Shown: positions 7,286-18,087 of the stretch, in pieces
How positions within the stretch are numbered: position 1 is the stretch's first letter
Layout of the letters: every line of letters starts with the position of its first letter
Assembly (NCBI RefSeq): GCF_018398425.1
Contig: NZ_JADPMV010000001.1
Location: forward strand, 1,302,001 to 1,366,000
DNA length: 64,000 nucleotides
DNA from: Pseudomonas lalucatii
GTDB taxonomy: Bacteria > Pseudomonadota > Gammaproteobacteria > Pseudomonadales > Pseudomonadaceae
Direction: 5' to 3'
The notes under the pieces: generated by a model
Seen by the model: only the letters and a program-made list of their open reading frames with translations
What the model was told of the DNA's origin: nothing
Databases searched by the model: none
Made by a program: the position numbers and the translations under genes

Positions 7286-10200
7286 ATGGGTGCATTATGG
7301 CAATCGGGCACACAACAGGCTGCCGTCACGTCGAGCAGCCCACAGCGGGCTTGCCCGAAAGCGCCCGGGCCTAGGCGCATGCTGCGCCTCGCCGGCTGGG
7401 CGCTGCTGGGGCTGTTGCTGCTCGGCGCCGTCCTGCTGGCCCGCTTCGAACTGCGCACCTCCTACTTCCAGGCCCGCTACCTGAGCGACTACGCCAGCCG
7501 CCTGAGCTACAGCGTAGAGCCGGGGCCGAGCCCGGCCATCCGCTATCCCCAGGACGGCCCCTTCGACAAGCGCCTGGGCTACGCCTATCTGCCCCTGCTG
7601 CTCGAACGTCTGGAGCAGCGCGACTTCGGCGTCATCGCCCAGGCCCGCTTCTCCCCGGCGTTGCTGGAGTACAGCCAGCGCGGCTTCTTCCCGCCCTACC
7701 CGGAGAAGATCCAGGCGGGCCTGAGCATCAGCGACTGCCGCGGCACGCCCTTCTACCAGTTCCGCTACCCGCAGCAACGCTACCCGAGCTTCGCCGCCAT
7801 CCCGCCCCTGGTGGTCAACAGCCTGCTGTTCATCGAGAACCGCCACCTGCTCGACGACGAGCTGCCGCTGGCCAATCCGGCGGTGGACTGGCCGCGTTTC
7901 GCCATGGCGGCGCTGTCGCAGATCGGCAAGGTGCTGGACGTGCAGGACCAGTCCGCCGGCGGCAGCACCCTGGCCACCCAACTGGAGAAATACCGTCACT
8001 CGCCGTTCGGCCTGACCCATTCGGCCGGCGAGAAGCTGCGGCAGATGGTGTCCGCCAGCGTCCGCGCCTACCAGGGCGGGCCCCAGACCCGGGAAGCGCG
8101 GGAGAACGTCGTGCGCGACTACCTCAACAGCGTGCCGCTGGCGGCGGCCCCCGGACACGGCGAGGTCCACGGCCTGGCCGACGGCCTGCGCATCTGGTAC
8201 GGCGCCGACTTCGCCGAGGTCAACCGCCTGCTCGATCCGCCGCGCTCGCCCGAGGCCAGCAATGCCGAGCGCGGCCTGGCCCTACGCCAGGTACTGGCGC
8301 TGATGATCGCCCAGCGCCGTCCCTCCTATTACCTGGCCCAGGGCCGCCACGAACTCACCGCCCTGATCGACAGCCACATCCGCCTGCTGGCGGTGGGCGG
8401 GCTGATCGATCGACCGCTGCGCGATGCCGCCCTGGCCCAGACGCTGCGCTACCGCAACTGGGAGCTGCAGCCGACCCTGCAGACGGTGGACGGCAACAAG
8501 GGCATCAGCGTGGCCCGCTCGCGCCTGTCCGGCCTGCTCAACATGCCGCTGTACGACCTCGACCGCCTCGACCTGCACGCCAGTTCCACGCTCCAGAACG
8601 ACCTGCAACAAGAGGCCAGCCGCTACCTGCAGCGACTCGCCGACCCGCAGTTCGCCGAGCAGATCGGCCTGTTCGGCGAACGCCTGCTGTCCGCCGAGAA
8701 GACCGCCGAGGTGCGCTACAGCTTCACCCTGTTCGAACGCACGCCCAGCGGCAGCCGGGTGCGGGTGCAGACCGACAGCACCGACCAGCCCTTCGACATC
8801 AACGAGGGCAGCAAGCTGGAGCTCGGCTCCACCGCCAAGCTGCGGGTGCTGGCCACCTACCTGGAGGTCATCGCCGAGCTGCACCAGCGCCATGCCGGAC
8901 AGACCCCGGAGGCGCTGCGCGCGGTGGAGGTCGCCGATCAGGACTACCTGACCCGCTGGGCCATCGACTACCTCATCCGCACGCCGCACGCCGGCTTGCC
9001 GGCCATGCTCGAGGCCGCCCTGGAGCGCACCTATTCGGCCAGCCCCTACGAGCGCTTCTTCACCGGCGGCGGCCTGCACAGCTTCGCCAACTTCCGCCGC
9101 GAGGACAACGGCCGGCGCCCGACCCTGCGCGAGGCGCTGCGCGAATCGATCAACCTGCCGTTCATCCGCCTGATGCGCGACCTGGTGCGCTACAGCACCT
9201 ACCAGGCGCCGGGCAACAGCGCCGAGCTGCTCAAGGACGACAAGGACCCGCGGCGCCAGGCTTACCTCAGCCGCTTCGCCGACCGCGAAGGCAAGACCTT
9301 CCTCCTGCGCTTCTGGCGCAAGTACCAGAGCCAGCCGGCGCAGCAGCGCCTGGAGACCTTCTTGGGCGGCCTGCGTCACACCCCGGTGCGCCTCGCCGCG
9401 GTGCACCGCTACCTGATGCCGGAGGCCGACGAGGCGACCTTCGCCGCCTTCCTGCACAGCCACCTGCCGGAGGACAGACTCAGCGACAAGCGCATCGCCG
9501 AGCTCTACCTGAACTACGGCCCGGGCGCCTACAGCCTGCCCGACCAGGGCTATATCGCCCGCGTCCACCCGCTGGAGCTGTGGCTGCTCGGCTACCTGCT
9601 GGAGAGGCCCCAGGCGAGCTTCAACGATGCCGTGGTCGCCAGCCGCGACCAGCGCCAGGAAGTCTACGGCTGGCTGTTCCGCAGCCGGCACAAGAGCGCC
9701 CGCGACAGCCGCATCCGCATCATGCTGGAGGTCGAGGCCTTCCTCGACATCCACCGGCGCTGGCAGAAACACGGCTACCCCTTCGAGTACCTGGTGCCGT
9801 CCCTGGCCAGCGCCATCGGCAGTTCCGGCGACCGCCCGGCGGCCCTGGCCGAACTCATGGGCATCATCCTCAACGACGGCATCCGCCAGCCGACCCTGCG
9901 CATCGACGGCCTGCACTTCGCCGCCGACACCCCGTACGACACCCGGGTCGCGCGCCCGGCGAGCGCCGGGGTACGGGTGATGCCCTCGGAGGTGGCCGCG
10001 GCCCTGCGCGGAGCCCTCTCCCAGGTGGTCGAGGGCGGTACCGCGCGGCGCCTGCAGGGCAGCTTCAGCCTGCCGGACGGCCGCCAGCTGACCCTCGGCG
10101 GCAAGACCGGCACCGGCGACAACCGGGTCGAGACCGTCAGCCGCGGCGGCCATGTGCTCAGCTCGCGGGCGATGAACCGCACCGCCACCTTCGTGTTCTT

Positions 10201-10393
10201 CCTCGGGCCGCGGCACTACGGCACCCTGACCGCCTTCGTCCCCGGCCGCGCCGCGGAGAACTTCACCTTCACCTCGGCGCTGCCGGTGCAGGTGCTCAAG
10301 GGCATGGCGCCGTTCCTCGCCCCCTACCTGGAGCCGGGCGCCAGCACCCAGTGCCAGGCGCAGCTGACGGCGCCGCAGGCCAGCTGGAAGTAG
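7286..10393 (+). CDS. large bifunctional penicillin-binding protein (GT51 + transpeptidase)
   Basis: A 1035-residue inner-membrane protein with one TM segment (about residues 35-53). The glycosyltransferase-51 part has the catalytic-Glu motif as FIENR (Glu184; usual form EDR) and GGSTLATQ (225-232). The penicillin-binding part has all three motifs: STAK (Ser515), SIN (Ser621) and KTGT (Lys940). A class A PBP is usually 700-850 residues; this one is longer, with extra segments between motifs. The start is uncertain: TTG 7265 is too close to its AGGGGG, ATG 7286 has a distant AGGG, and ATG 7379 starts just before the TM segment. It probably polymerises and cross-links peptidoglycan. Confidence 0.8.
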   Translation: MGALWQSGTQQAAVTSSSPQRACPKAPGPRRMLRLAGWALLGLLLLGAVLLARFELRTSYFQARYLSDYASRLSYSVEPGPSPAIRYPQDGPFDKRLGYAYLPLLLERLEQRDFGVIAQARFSPALLEYSQRGFFPPYPEKIQAGLSISDCRGTPFYQFRYPQQRYPSFAAIPPLVVNSLLFIENRHLLDDELPLANPAVDWPRFAMAALSQIGKVLDVQDQSAGGSTLATQLEKYRHSPFGLTHSAGEKLRQMVSASVRAYQGGPQTREARENVVRDYLNSVPLAAAPGHGEVHGLADGLRIWYGADFAEVNRLLDPPRSPEASNAERGLALRQVLALMIAQRRPSYYLAQGRHELTALIDSHIRLLAVGGLIDRPLRDAALAQTLRYRNWELQPTLQTVDGNKGISVARSRLSGLLNMPLYDLDRLDLHASSTLQNDLQQEASRYLQRLADPQFAEQIGLFGERLLSAEKTAEVRYSFTLFERTPSGSRVRVQTDSTDQPFDINEGSKLELGSTAKLRVLATYLEVIAELHQRHAGQTPEALRAVEVADQDYLTRWAIDYLIRTPHAGLPAMLEAALERTYSASPYERFFTGGGLHSFANFRREDNGRRPTLREALRESINLPFIRLMRDLVRYSTYQAPGNSAELLKDDKDPRRQAYLSRFADREGKTFLLRFWRKYQSQPAQQRLETFLGGLRHTPVRLAAVHRYLMPEADEATFAAFLHSHLPEDRLSDKRIAELYLNYGPGAYSLPDQGYIARVHPLELWLLGYLLERPQASFNDAVVASRDQRQEVYGWLFRSRHKSARDSRIRIMLEVEAFLDIHRRWQKHGYPFEYLVPSLASAIGSSGDRPAALAELMGIILNDGIRQPTLRIDGLHFAADTPYDTRVARPASAGVRVMPSEVAAALRGALSQVVEGGTARRLQGSFSLPDGRQLTLGGKTGTGDNRVETVSRGGHVLSSRAMNRTATFVFFLGPRHYGTLTAFVPGRAAENFTFTSALPVQVLKGMAPFLAPYLEPGASTQCQAQLTAPQASWK

Positions 10394-10413
10394 GCCCGAG
10401 GCGCGCGGCGGGA

Positions 10414-10632
10414 TCAGCCCCGGCGCGTACGCAGGTACAGGGCCTCGACCTTCTCCCGCGCCCAGGGCGTGCGGCGCAGGAAGGTCAGGCTCGACTTGAT
10501 GCTCGGGTCGCTCTTGAAACAGCGGATATCGATGCGCTGCGCCAGGCCGTCCCAGCCCAGCTGCGCCACCAGTTCGGTGAGCATGGCTTCCAGGGTGACG
10601 CCGTGCAGCGGGTTGTGCGGGGGGGTGTTCAT
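10414..10632 (-). CDS. VF530 family small DNA-binding-like protein (DUF2132)
   Basis: A 72-residue protein with the VF530/DUF2132 signature: [26 protein letters not shown] and [26 protein letters not shown] in part. The fold is known from a Vibrio homologue and was proposed to bind DNA; function is not established. The length matches the family. The ATG at 10632 is internal to a much longer overlapping frame that I reject. It converges on the end of the penicillin-binding protein gene. Confidence 0.8.
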   Translation of the reverse strand: MNTPPHNPLHGVTLEAMLTELVAQLGWDGLAQRIDIRCFKSDPSIKSSLTFLRRTPWAREKVEALYLRTRRG

Positions 10633-10860
10633 GGCATGACCTGCGGGGGTTGGGGAAGGCGTCGGCACCTTAACCGAGCGCCGGCCGCGAGGGAAGGCAA
10701 CGCCACCTGCAGCACACGGCCGGGACCGCTCGGCCGCCGCCGTTCGGCCCGGCCAGCGGGGACTATACTGCTTGCTGCCATCGGCCCGACACAGGAGTGC
10801 GGGACCATCCACAGCGCCGTCGCAGCGTCGACAGCCCCATTCCCCGCAAGGAGGTTGAGC

Positions 10861-11514
10861 ATGACTATTCGCATTGGAGACGAAGCACCGGACTTCACCG
10901 CCGCCAGCACCGAAGGCCCCCTGCACTTTCATGAGTGGATCGGCGACAGCTGGGCCATTCTGTTCTCCCACCCCAAGGACTTCACCCCGGTGTGCACCAC
11001 CGAGCTGGGCTACATGGCCAAGCTCAAGCCGGAGTTCGACAAGCGCAACACCAAGATCCTCGGCCTCAGCGTCGACCCGGTGAGCAACCACCAGGCCTGG
11101 GCCGCCGATATCCAGGAGACCCAGGGCCACGCGGTCAACTACCCGATGATCGGCGATGACGACCTCAAGGTGGCCAAGCTCTACGACATGCTGCACCCCA
11201 ACGCCAGCGGCGGGGCGCGCACCGCCATGGACAACGCCACGGTACGCTCGGTGTTCATCATCGGCCCGGACAAGAAGGTCAAGGCCATGCTGGTCTACCC
11301 CATGAGCGCCGGGCGCAACTTCGACGAGGTGCTGCGCCTGCTCGACTCGCTGCAGCTCAATGCCAAGCACACGGTGGCCACCCCGGTGAACTGGCGCCCC
11401 GGCGAGGACGTGATCATCCCCACCTCGGTGTCCGACGAGGAGGCCCAGCGCAAGTACCCGGACGGCTTCAAGACCCTCAAGCCCTACCTGCGCGTGGTGG
11501 CCCAGCCGAAGTGA
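10861..11514 (+). CDS. 1-Cys peroxiredoxin (Prx6 type, LsfA-like)
   Basis: A 217-residue thiol peroxidase. The peroxidatic cysteine is Cys45 in [10 protein letters not shown], and no other cysteine exists in the protein, so it is a true 1-Cys enzyme. The Prx6-type C-terminal domain ([21 protein letters not shown]) is present. It reduces H2O2 and organic hydroperoxides in the cytoplasm; Pseudomonas relatives are called LsfA or PrxA. AAGGAGG stands seven bases before the ATG, and TATACT at 10764-10769 is a possible -10 element upstream. Confidence 0.93.
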   Translation: MTIRIGDEAPDFTAASTEGPLHFHEWIGDSWAILFSHPKDFTPVCTTELGYMAKLKPEFDKRNTKILGLSVDPVSNHQAWAADIQETQGHAVNYPMIGDDDLKVAKLYDMLHPNASGGARTAMDNATVRSVFIIGPDKKVKAMLVYPMSAGRNFDEVLRLLDSLQLNAKHTVATPVNWRPGEDVIIPTSVSDEEAQRKYPDGFKTLKPYLRVVAQPK

Positions 11515-11579
11515 CCGGCGGCACCCGGGGCCCCGCCGCCCCCGGCCCGCTGCCGGGCGAGGGGCCGCCCCGCCGCCGT

Positions 11580-12218
11580 TCAGAGCCTCGCGGCCAGCCC
11601 GAGCAACTCCCGTTCGGCCGCCGCACAGGACGCCTGGAACGCCCGGCTGTCGGACTCCTCGCCCTCCGCCGCGACCACCCTGACGTCCTCGATGCCGATG
11701 AAGCCGAGGGCGCTGCGCAGCAGGGTATCGGCGTGATTGAAGGCGGCATTGACCCCACCCGGACCGAAGCCATGGCCGCCGCGGCTGGTGACGATCAGCG
11801 CGCGCTTGCCGCGCAGCAGCGGCTGGTACTGGGCCACGCCGTTGTCCTCGGTGATCGCGAAGGTGCGGCCGATGCGCACCACATGGTCGACCCAGGCCTT
11901 GAGCCCGCTGGGTATGCCGAAGTTGTACATGGGCGCGGCGATCACCAGCAGCTGGTGCTCCAGCAGCTCGTCCACCAACTCATCGCTCAAGGCCAGGTCG
12001 GCCTGCATATGCAGCGGCCGCGCCGCCGGTTGCGGGTAGAAGGCGGCCGCCACGAAGGGCTCGCCGACATGGGGGATGGGCGCCCGCCCCACCTCGCGAC
12101 GGGTCAGTTCGGCCCCCGGATGCCGGGCCAGCCAGGCATCGAGAAAAACCTCGGTCAGGCGCCGCGTATGGGAACGTTCGCCCCGTGGACTGCCGTGCAC
12201 TGCAAGAATACTGCTCAT
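11580..12218 (-). CDS. azoR: FMN-dependent NADH-azoreductase
   Basis: A 212-residue flavodoxin-like quinone/azo reductase. The FMN phosphate loop is [11 protein letters not shown] (residues 9-19), the flavin ring loop is [18 protein letters not shown] and the later SRGGHGF motif matches the AzoR family. It carries out two-electron reduction of quinones and azo dyes with NADH. It is divergent from a LysR gene across 136 bases, a common arrangement in which the regulator controls the reductase. Confidence 0.9.
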   Translation of the reverse strand: MSSILAVHGSPRGERSHTRRLTEVFLDAWLARHPGAELTRREVGRAPIPHVGEPFVAAAFYPQPAARPLHMQADLALSDELVDELLEHQLLVIAAPMYNFGIPSGLKAWVDHVVRIGRTFAITEDNGVAQYQPLLRGKRALIVTSRGGHGFGPGGVNAAFNHADTLLRSALGFIGIEDVRVVAAEGEESDSRAFQASCAAAERELLGLAARL

Positions 12219-12354
12219 CTGTCGGTCGTCTCCCCGGACAAGATCGGCTAGCCTCTGTGGCTATCCGCTACCCGGACACGCTATCCACGCCGACGGAGCC
12301 GGACAAACGAGCAGTAGTTGTCCTGCATGAGCTGAACTCACCCATGGAACCCGC

Positions 12355-13236
12355 ATGTTCGCCTCCCTGCCCCTCAACGCCCTGCGCGCCTTCGAATCCG
12401 CCGCCCGCCTGCTGAGCTTCAAGGCCGCGGCCGCCGAACTGGCGGTGACGCCCACGGCGATCTCCCACCAGATCCGCGCCCTGGAAAGCCGGTTGGGCCA
12501 GCCGCTGTTCGAGCGCCTGCCGCGCCGGGTGCGCCTGACCAGCAGCGGCGAGCGCCTGTTCCACAGCCTGCATGGCGCCCTGCTGGAGGTGGCGCAGAGC
12601 GTCGACAGCCTGCGCCCGCAGCGCAGCGCCGGCCAGCTGACGGTGTCCACCACGCCGGCCTTCGCCGCGCTCTGGCTGGTGCCCAGGCTCGGCCGCTTCT
12701 ATGCGGCGCAGCCGCACATCAGGCTGCGCCTGGACACCAGCTGCGCGGTCGTCGACCTGCAGCAGGATGCCAGCGTCGACCTGGCCATCCGCTACGGCTT
12801 CGAGCCCGCCGGCGGCCTCCATGGCATCCGTCTGTTCGAGGAGCGCTTCGCGGTCTACGGCGCCCCGCAGCAGGTGGCGCGCGCCGCCCAGCAGACGCCG
12901 TCGCTGATCAGCGTGCACTGGCACAACTCCGAGCTCTATGCCCATGGCTGGGAGGCCTGGTGCGCGCAGGCCGGCGAAGACTGGCTGAACGGGGCGGCGA
13001 CGATCCGCGAATACGACGACGAGCACTATGCGCTGCAGGCGGCCATCGCCGGCCAGGGCCTGGTGCTGGCCAGCTCCATCCTGGTCTCGGAGAGCCTGGC
13101 CAGCGGCCTGCTGCAGCCCTATAGAGCCGCGATCGGCGTGCCCGGCGCCGGCTACAGCGCGCTGTGCGTGCCGGGCCGCGAGCGCCACCCGCCGGTCAGG
13201 GCCTTCTTCGACTGGCTTGCCCAGGAAGCCGGCTGA
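12355..13236 (+). CDS. LysR-family regulator, GcvA-like
   Basis: A 293-residue LysR regulator. The winged helix-turn-helix is residues 4-63 (LNALRAFESAARLLSFKAAAAELAV, TAISHQIRALESRLG); the rest is the co-inducer domain with GQLTVSTTPAFAALWLVPRL typical of the GcvA group. It is divergent from azoR, which it may regulate, and convergent with the BCCT carrier gene, from which it is separated by a bidirectional terminator. Confidence 0.88.
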   Translation: MFASLPLNALRAFESAARLLSFKAAAAELAVTPTAISHQIRALESRLGQPLFERLPRRVRLTSSGERLFHSLHGALLEVAQSVDSLRPQRSAGQLTVSTTPAFAALWLVPRLGRFYAAQPHIRLRLDTSCAVVDLQQDASVDLAIRYGFEPAGGLHGIRLFEERFAVYGAPQQVARAAQQTPSLISVHWHNSELYAHGWEAWCAQAGEDWLNGAATIREYDDEHYALQAAIAGQGLVLASSILVSESLASGLLQPYRAAIGVPGAGYSALCVPGRERHPPVRAFFDWLAQEAG

Positions 13237-13252
13237 CGCCGGCCCATAAAAA

Positions 13253-13284
13253 AAAAGCCCGCCACCTTGCGGTGACGGGCTTTT
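13253..13284. terminator. bidirectional rho-independent terminator
   Basis: AAAAGCCCG (13253-13261) pairs with CGGGCTTTT (13276-13284), with an inner near-perfect CACC/GGTG arm. A-rich tract on the left and TTTT on the right make it work on both strands. It lies exactly between the convergent LysR and BCCT genes. Confidence 0.9.
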
Positions 13285-13302
13285 GCTGGGTCGCGAGGAC
13301 GA

Positions 13303-14937
<1,635 letters not shown>

Positions 14938-14981
14938 ATCAAGTTCTCCATTGTTATAGTTTGATATGTCTGATGTACAAA

Positions 14982-14998
14982 CGACTCGAGGTGAGTCG
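14982..14998. repeat. short inverted repeat upstream of BCCT gene 1
   Basis: CGACTC (14982-14987) and GAGTCG (14993-14998) form a perfect 6-bp dyad with a 5-base centre, 45 bases before the BCCT start. It could be an operator; no known box matches. Confidence 0.3.
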
Positions 14999-15089
14999 GC
15001 AAGAAACTTTTCGCGCACGCCTCCACGCACTTTCAACCGCTCAAGAATTCGCCGGCAAGCGGCTTTTTACAAATGATTTTTGCGCAGCA

Positions 15090-15107
15090 GATTAATTACA
15101 TTTAATC
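15090..15107. promoter_or_regulatory. AT-rich inverted repeat, candidate operator
   Basis: GATTAA (15090-15095) and TTAATC (15102-15107) form a dyad around TTACAT, followed by ATCAATGATG. It lies 150 bases upstream of BCCT gene 1. A related TTTAATCACAAA lies upstream of the Rieske operon at 26651. A shared regulator is possible but unproven. Confidence 0.3.
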
Positions 15108-15537
15108 ATCAATGATGACGTCAAGGGTCAGCTAACACGCACCCCTGAGCCCCCCGACAGGCTATGACCTGTGGGCAGTTCAAGCATGCCATTGACTACG
15201 ACAAGGCGCGCCCACGCCTGACTTGAGCAGGCGCAGTTCGTTGCCACCGAGTGCAACTAACCGCCTCCGCCCAGACAACTCTTAATACGCCCTCAAGAGC
15301 AGCCTAAGTTGACGAAACCGACAACTAAACGGACGAACCTAAAGTATGCCGACGGCAGGCGACTTACTTTGCCTGCGGACGGCCACGCCACAACTTCGCG
15401 GCCGACTATAGGGTCGGGCACAGCCGCCGAGCGTTCTATCCGCGCCGCGCAGCAATCCATTCGCGTCATTGCCCCGGTGCATTGCGCCGCTGCCGACCAG
15501 AGGCCGCCGGGGGGAAGCACGCTGCGCGGCCATGCCC

Positions 15538-16101
15538 TCAGCGCGGACTGATCACGAACGGCAGCTCGCGCTTGTTCTCCGGGTCGAACTGACGTCGCCG
15601 GGTATGGTTGAGGTGGCGGCCGTAGACGTGGAACGACAGGCTGGTGCGCGCCGATTCGTTGATCACGCTGTGGATGCCGCCGCTGGGCATCAGCAGCACG
15701 TCGCCCGCGCCGATGCGCCGCTCGCCGCTGCACTCGAGTTCGGCGTGGCCGGGCCGGCTGGCGTCATCCAGACGGCGCCAGAACAGGTTGCGCTCCACGC
15801 CCTCGACGCCCACCACCACCGCCCAGGTGTCATGGTCGTGGGGGCGTACGCCGCGTCCGGGCAGCCAGCTGTCGACCACCACGAACAGCGACTGGTCGGG
15901 CTCGACGTGCAGCAGGGTGGTGCCGAAGCCCAGCTCCGCGTCGGCCTGGTACATGTCGTCGCGCAGCCAGTCGCGCGCCTGCACGACGCGCTGGGCCAGC
16001 GGCCCGACCTCGGCCAGCAGGCTGGCCTCGTCCGGCGCTGCGGCAGCGATCCGCCGCAGGTCGGCGACGAAGTTCTCCAGCCGGTAAGCATCAGTTGTCA
16101 T
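15538..16101 (-). CDS. cysteine-dioxygenase-like (thiol dioxygenase) cupin
   Basis: A 187-residue cupin. Three-histidine iron site: His88 and His90 (RPHDHDTW) and His144 (GGIHSV). The Ser156-His158-Tyr160 triad (SFHVY) is the one seen in cysteine and 3-mercaptopropionate dioxygenases, and LLHVEPDQSLFVVV also fits that family. Such enzymes oxidise a small thiol to a sulfinate with O2. The substrate thiol is not determined. The ATG at 16101 has GAGG nine bases upstream, better than ATG 16122. It lies 88 bases downstream of BCCT gene 2 on the same strand, so it may be co-transcribed with it. Confidence 0.75.
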   Translation of the reverse strand: MTTDAYRLENFVADLRRIAAAAPDEASLLAEVGPLAQRVVQARDWLRDDMYQADAELGFGTTLLHVEPDQSLFVVVDSWLPGRGVRPHDHDTWAVVVGVEGVERNLFWRRLDDASRPGHAELECSGERRIGAGDVLLMPSGGIHSVINESARTSLSFHVYGRHLNHTRRRQFDPENKRELPFVISPR

Positions 16102-16189
16102 CGCTCGCATCCTCGGGCCCATGGCCCATGAGTGTGCGCTGCGCGGGCCACCCCGGTCCCGCGCACCGCGTGTCGAAGGCGGACGCCGC

Positions 16190-17743
16190 TCAGTGCCGCG
16201 GCTCCTTGGCCAGGGCCTTGAGCAGGCCCAGCATCAGCAGCAGCATCAGCGCCATGAACGGCAGCCCCATGGCCACCGCGCCGGCCTGGATGCCCTTGAG
16301 GGCGGTGTCGCCGCCGACCACGAACAGGGTGATGGTGACCAGGGCGATCATCACCAGCCACAGCACGCGCTGCACCGGCGCGGTGTCGGGATCGCCGCCG
16401 GCCGCCAGGTTGTCGACCACCAGGGCGCCGGAGTCCATGGAGGTGACCATGAAGATGATCAGCAGGATCACCACCAGCACCGAGCCGATGCCCGCCAGCG
16501 GCAGGCCCTCGAGGAACTGGAAGATCGCCATGTTGACGTCCGTCAGCCCGGCCGCCAGCGCGCCCGTGCCGTCGATGACCTGGGCGATGGCGCCGCCGCC
16601 GAAGGCGCTGAACCAGAGGATGGCCACCAGGGTCGGCACCACCATCACCACGCCGACCATCTGCCGCAGGGTGCGGCCGCGGGACACCCGGGCGACGAAC
16701 ACCCCGACCAGCGGCCCCCAGGTGCACCACCAGGCCCAGTAGAACACCGTCCAGCCCTGGAACCAGTCGCGGTCCGGGCGATCCACCCAGTTGCTCAGGG
16801 GCAGGAAGAAGGTGGCGAAGTCCAGCGTGGTGTCGAGCACGCCGGAGAAGAACGCCAGCGCCCCCACCCCGGCCACCACCAGCACGAACAGGCCCAGGGC
16901 CAGCAGCATGTTGATGTTGCTCAGCAGCTTGACCCCGGCGTCCATCCCGCGCCACAGGGAGAAGCCGGCCAGGCCGGTCACCAGCAGGATGAACAGCAGC
17001 TGCAGGGCGAAGGTGTTGGGCAGGCCCAGCACATGGGAGATGCCGGCCGTGGCCTGCATGGCGCCCAGGCCCAGGGAGGTGGCCAGGCCGAACACCGTCA
17101 GCACCACGGTGAAGCTGTCCACCATCTGCCCGACCAGGCCCTTGTGGGCCTTGCCGATCAACGGCTGCAGGCCGGAGCTGAGGGAGAACGGCAGGCCCTT
17201 GTTGTAGGCGAAGAAGCCCACCACCAACGCGCTGGTCAGGTAGATCGCCCAGGGATGGAAACCCCAGTGGAAGATGGTCGAGCCCATGGCCGCATGCAGC
17301 GCCTCGGGGGTCTGCTTGGGCACGTTGAGCGGGGTCTTCCACCATTCGGTGTATTGCGCCACGGGCTCGGCCACGCCCCAGTACAGCAGGCCGACGCCCA
17401 TGCCGGCGGCGAACAGCATGGAGAACCAGGACAGCAGGCCGAACTCCGGCTTGGCGTCCCGGCCACCCAGGCGGATCTTGCCGAAGGGCGACAGGGCCAG
17501 GCCGGCGCAGAACAGCACGGCCAGGTTGCCGGTGATCATGATGAACCAGTCGCAGTTGCTGAGGATCCAGCCCTTGACCCCCTCCAGGGCCTGGCCGAAG
17601 GCCGTCGGGTCGTTCAGGGCGCTGAGCACCAGGGCCAGGACGACCAGCAGCGACGTCGGGAAGATGATGCGATGGAAGTTCAGTCCCATCAGGCGGATGT
17701 TGAAATCCTCGGGTGCTGAACCTTCAGCGACCATGTCTCTCAT
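16190..17743 (-). CDS. BCCT-family betaine/choline-type transporter (2)
   Basis: A 517-residue carrier with about 12 TM segments and the motifs GMGVGLLYWGVAEP and FYWAWWCTWGPLVGVFVARVS plus RGRTLRQ. It is clearly related to, but not a recent copy of, the carrier at 13303-14937. GAGG precedes the ATG at 17743; an ATG three codons later (17734) is also possible. It follows a 344-base gap after the M24 gene and is therefore probably its own transcription unit, together with the thiol-dioxygenase-like gene. Confidence 0.9.
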   Translation of the reverse strand: MRDMVAEGSAPEDFNIRLMGLNFHRIIFPTSLLVVLALVLSALNDPTAFGQALEGVKGWILSNCDWFIMITGNLAVLFCAGLALSPFGKIRLGGRDAKPEFGLLSWFSMLFAAGMGVGLLYWGVAEPVAQYTEWWKTPLNVPKQTPEALHAAMGSTIFHWGFHPWAIYLTSALVVGFFAYNKGLPFSLSSGLQPLIGKAHKGLVGQMVDSFTVVLTVFGLATSLGLGAMQATAGISHVLGLPNTFALQLLFILLVTGLAGFSLWRGMDAGVKLLSNINMLLALGLFVLVVAGVGALAFFSGVLDTTLDFATFFLPLSNWVDRPDRDWFQGWTVFYWAWWCTWGPLVGVFVARVSRGRTLRQMVGVVMVVPTLVAILWFSAFGGGAIAQVIDGTGALAAGLTDVNMAIFQFLEGLPLAGIGSVLVVILLIIFMVTSMDSGALVVDNLAAGGDPDTAPVQRVLWLVMIALVTITLFVVGGDTALKGIQAGAVAMGLPFMALMLLLMLGLLKALAKEPRH

Positions 17744-17893
17744 GCAAGGGGCCTCGCTATTGTTTTTGTAGTCTCGAAAAATCCACGCCCAGGCTGCGCT
17801 GCCGGCAGAACCGGGAGGGCGCCCGGCTGTAAGCGGGGGCTCGATGGTCAGACAGGGCGGGCGTCGCGACAAGCCATTTTATCTGCGCGAGTA

Positions 17894-17908
17894 ATGAGCA
17901 TTGCTCAT
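17894..17908. promoter_or_regulatory. perfect 7-bp inverted repeat, candidate operator
   Basis: ATGAGCA (17894-17900), one central base, then TGCTCAT (17902-17908). It lies 150 bases upstream of BCCT gene 2. The shape suits a dimeric repressor or activator. No known Pseudomonas box was recognised. Confidence 0.4.
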
Positions 17909-18071
17909 CAATAGAGGCGACCAGCGACGACCCTCCGTGGGCCGGCCAGATCCTGAAAAACGGCGGCCTTTCCTGCCATTTCCAGGGCGACACCCGGCTA
18001 TTCGGCAGCGACACAAGCGACTTCGCGGAGGTCGTCCAGGCGCGGTCTATCGATGATTTTTACTGATCAGT

Positions 18072-18087
18072 CCGCCCTCTCCGGCGG
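18072..18087 (-). terminator. possible terminator after the M24 gene
   Basis: On the minus strand CCGCC-GGAGAG-GGCGG starts directly after the stop codon, followed after a short palindrome by GTAAAAATC. No clean U-tract, so only a moderate call for the operon end. Confidence 0.4.

Larger units (their letters stand above)
14938..15537. other. 600-base regulatory/intergenic region between the BCCT and thiol dioxygenase genes
   Basis: No gene is convincing here. The part next to the BCCT gene is AT-rich by local standards, as expected of a promoter region, and contains two inverted repeats listed separately. The distal 250 bases (about 15290-15537) show an open frame on the minus strand with no family character; I read it as non-coding. 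Confidence 0.5.
17744..18087. other. 344-base promoter/operator region of BCCT gene 2
   Basis: No gene is seen. The stretch holds a 15-base dyad at 17894-17908, a palindrome ACTGATCAGT at 18062-18071 and a hairpin just after the M24 stop codon. This is the likely end of the seven-gene operon and start of the BCCT2 unit. Confidence 0.5.

Noticed and set aside
8282..10216. 644-codon minus-strand frame inside the penicillin-binding protein gene
   Set aside because: No motif, no ribosome site, and it lies over clear PBP motifs on the plus strand.
9580..10860. Upstream extension of the peroxiredoxin reading frame
   Set aside because: The extension is in a shifted frame over the PBP gene; the ATG at 10861 has a strong AAGGAGG and matches the family start.
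14953..14980. TTGTAC-N16-TATAAC promoter-like pair upstream of BCCT gene 1
   Set aside because: The predicted transcript start would fall at or inside the ribosome-binding site (leader under 10 bases), so it is probably chance.
15293..15733. 146-codon minus-strand frame upstream of the thiol dioxygenase gene end
   Set aside because: Arg/Pro/Ala-rich without family character, and overlaps the real gene in another frame.
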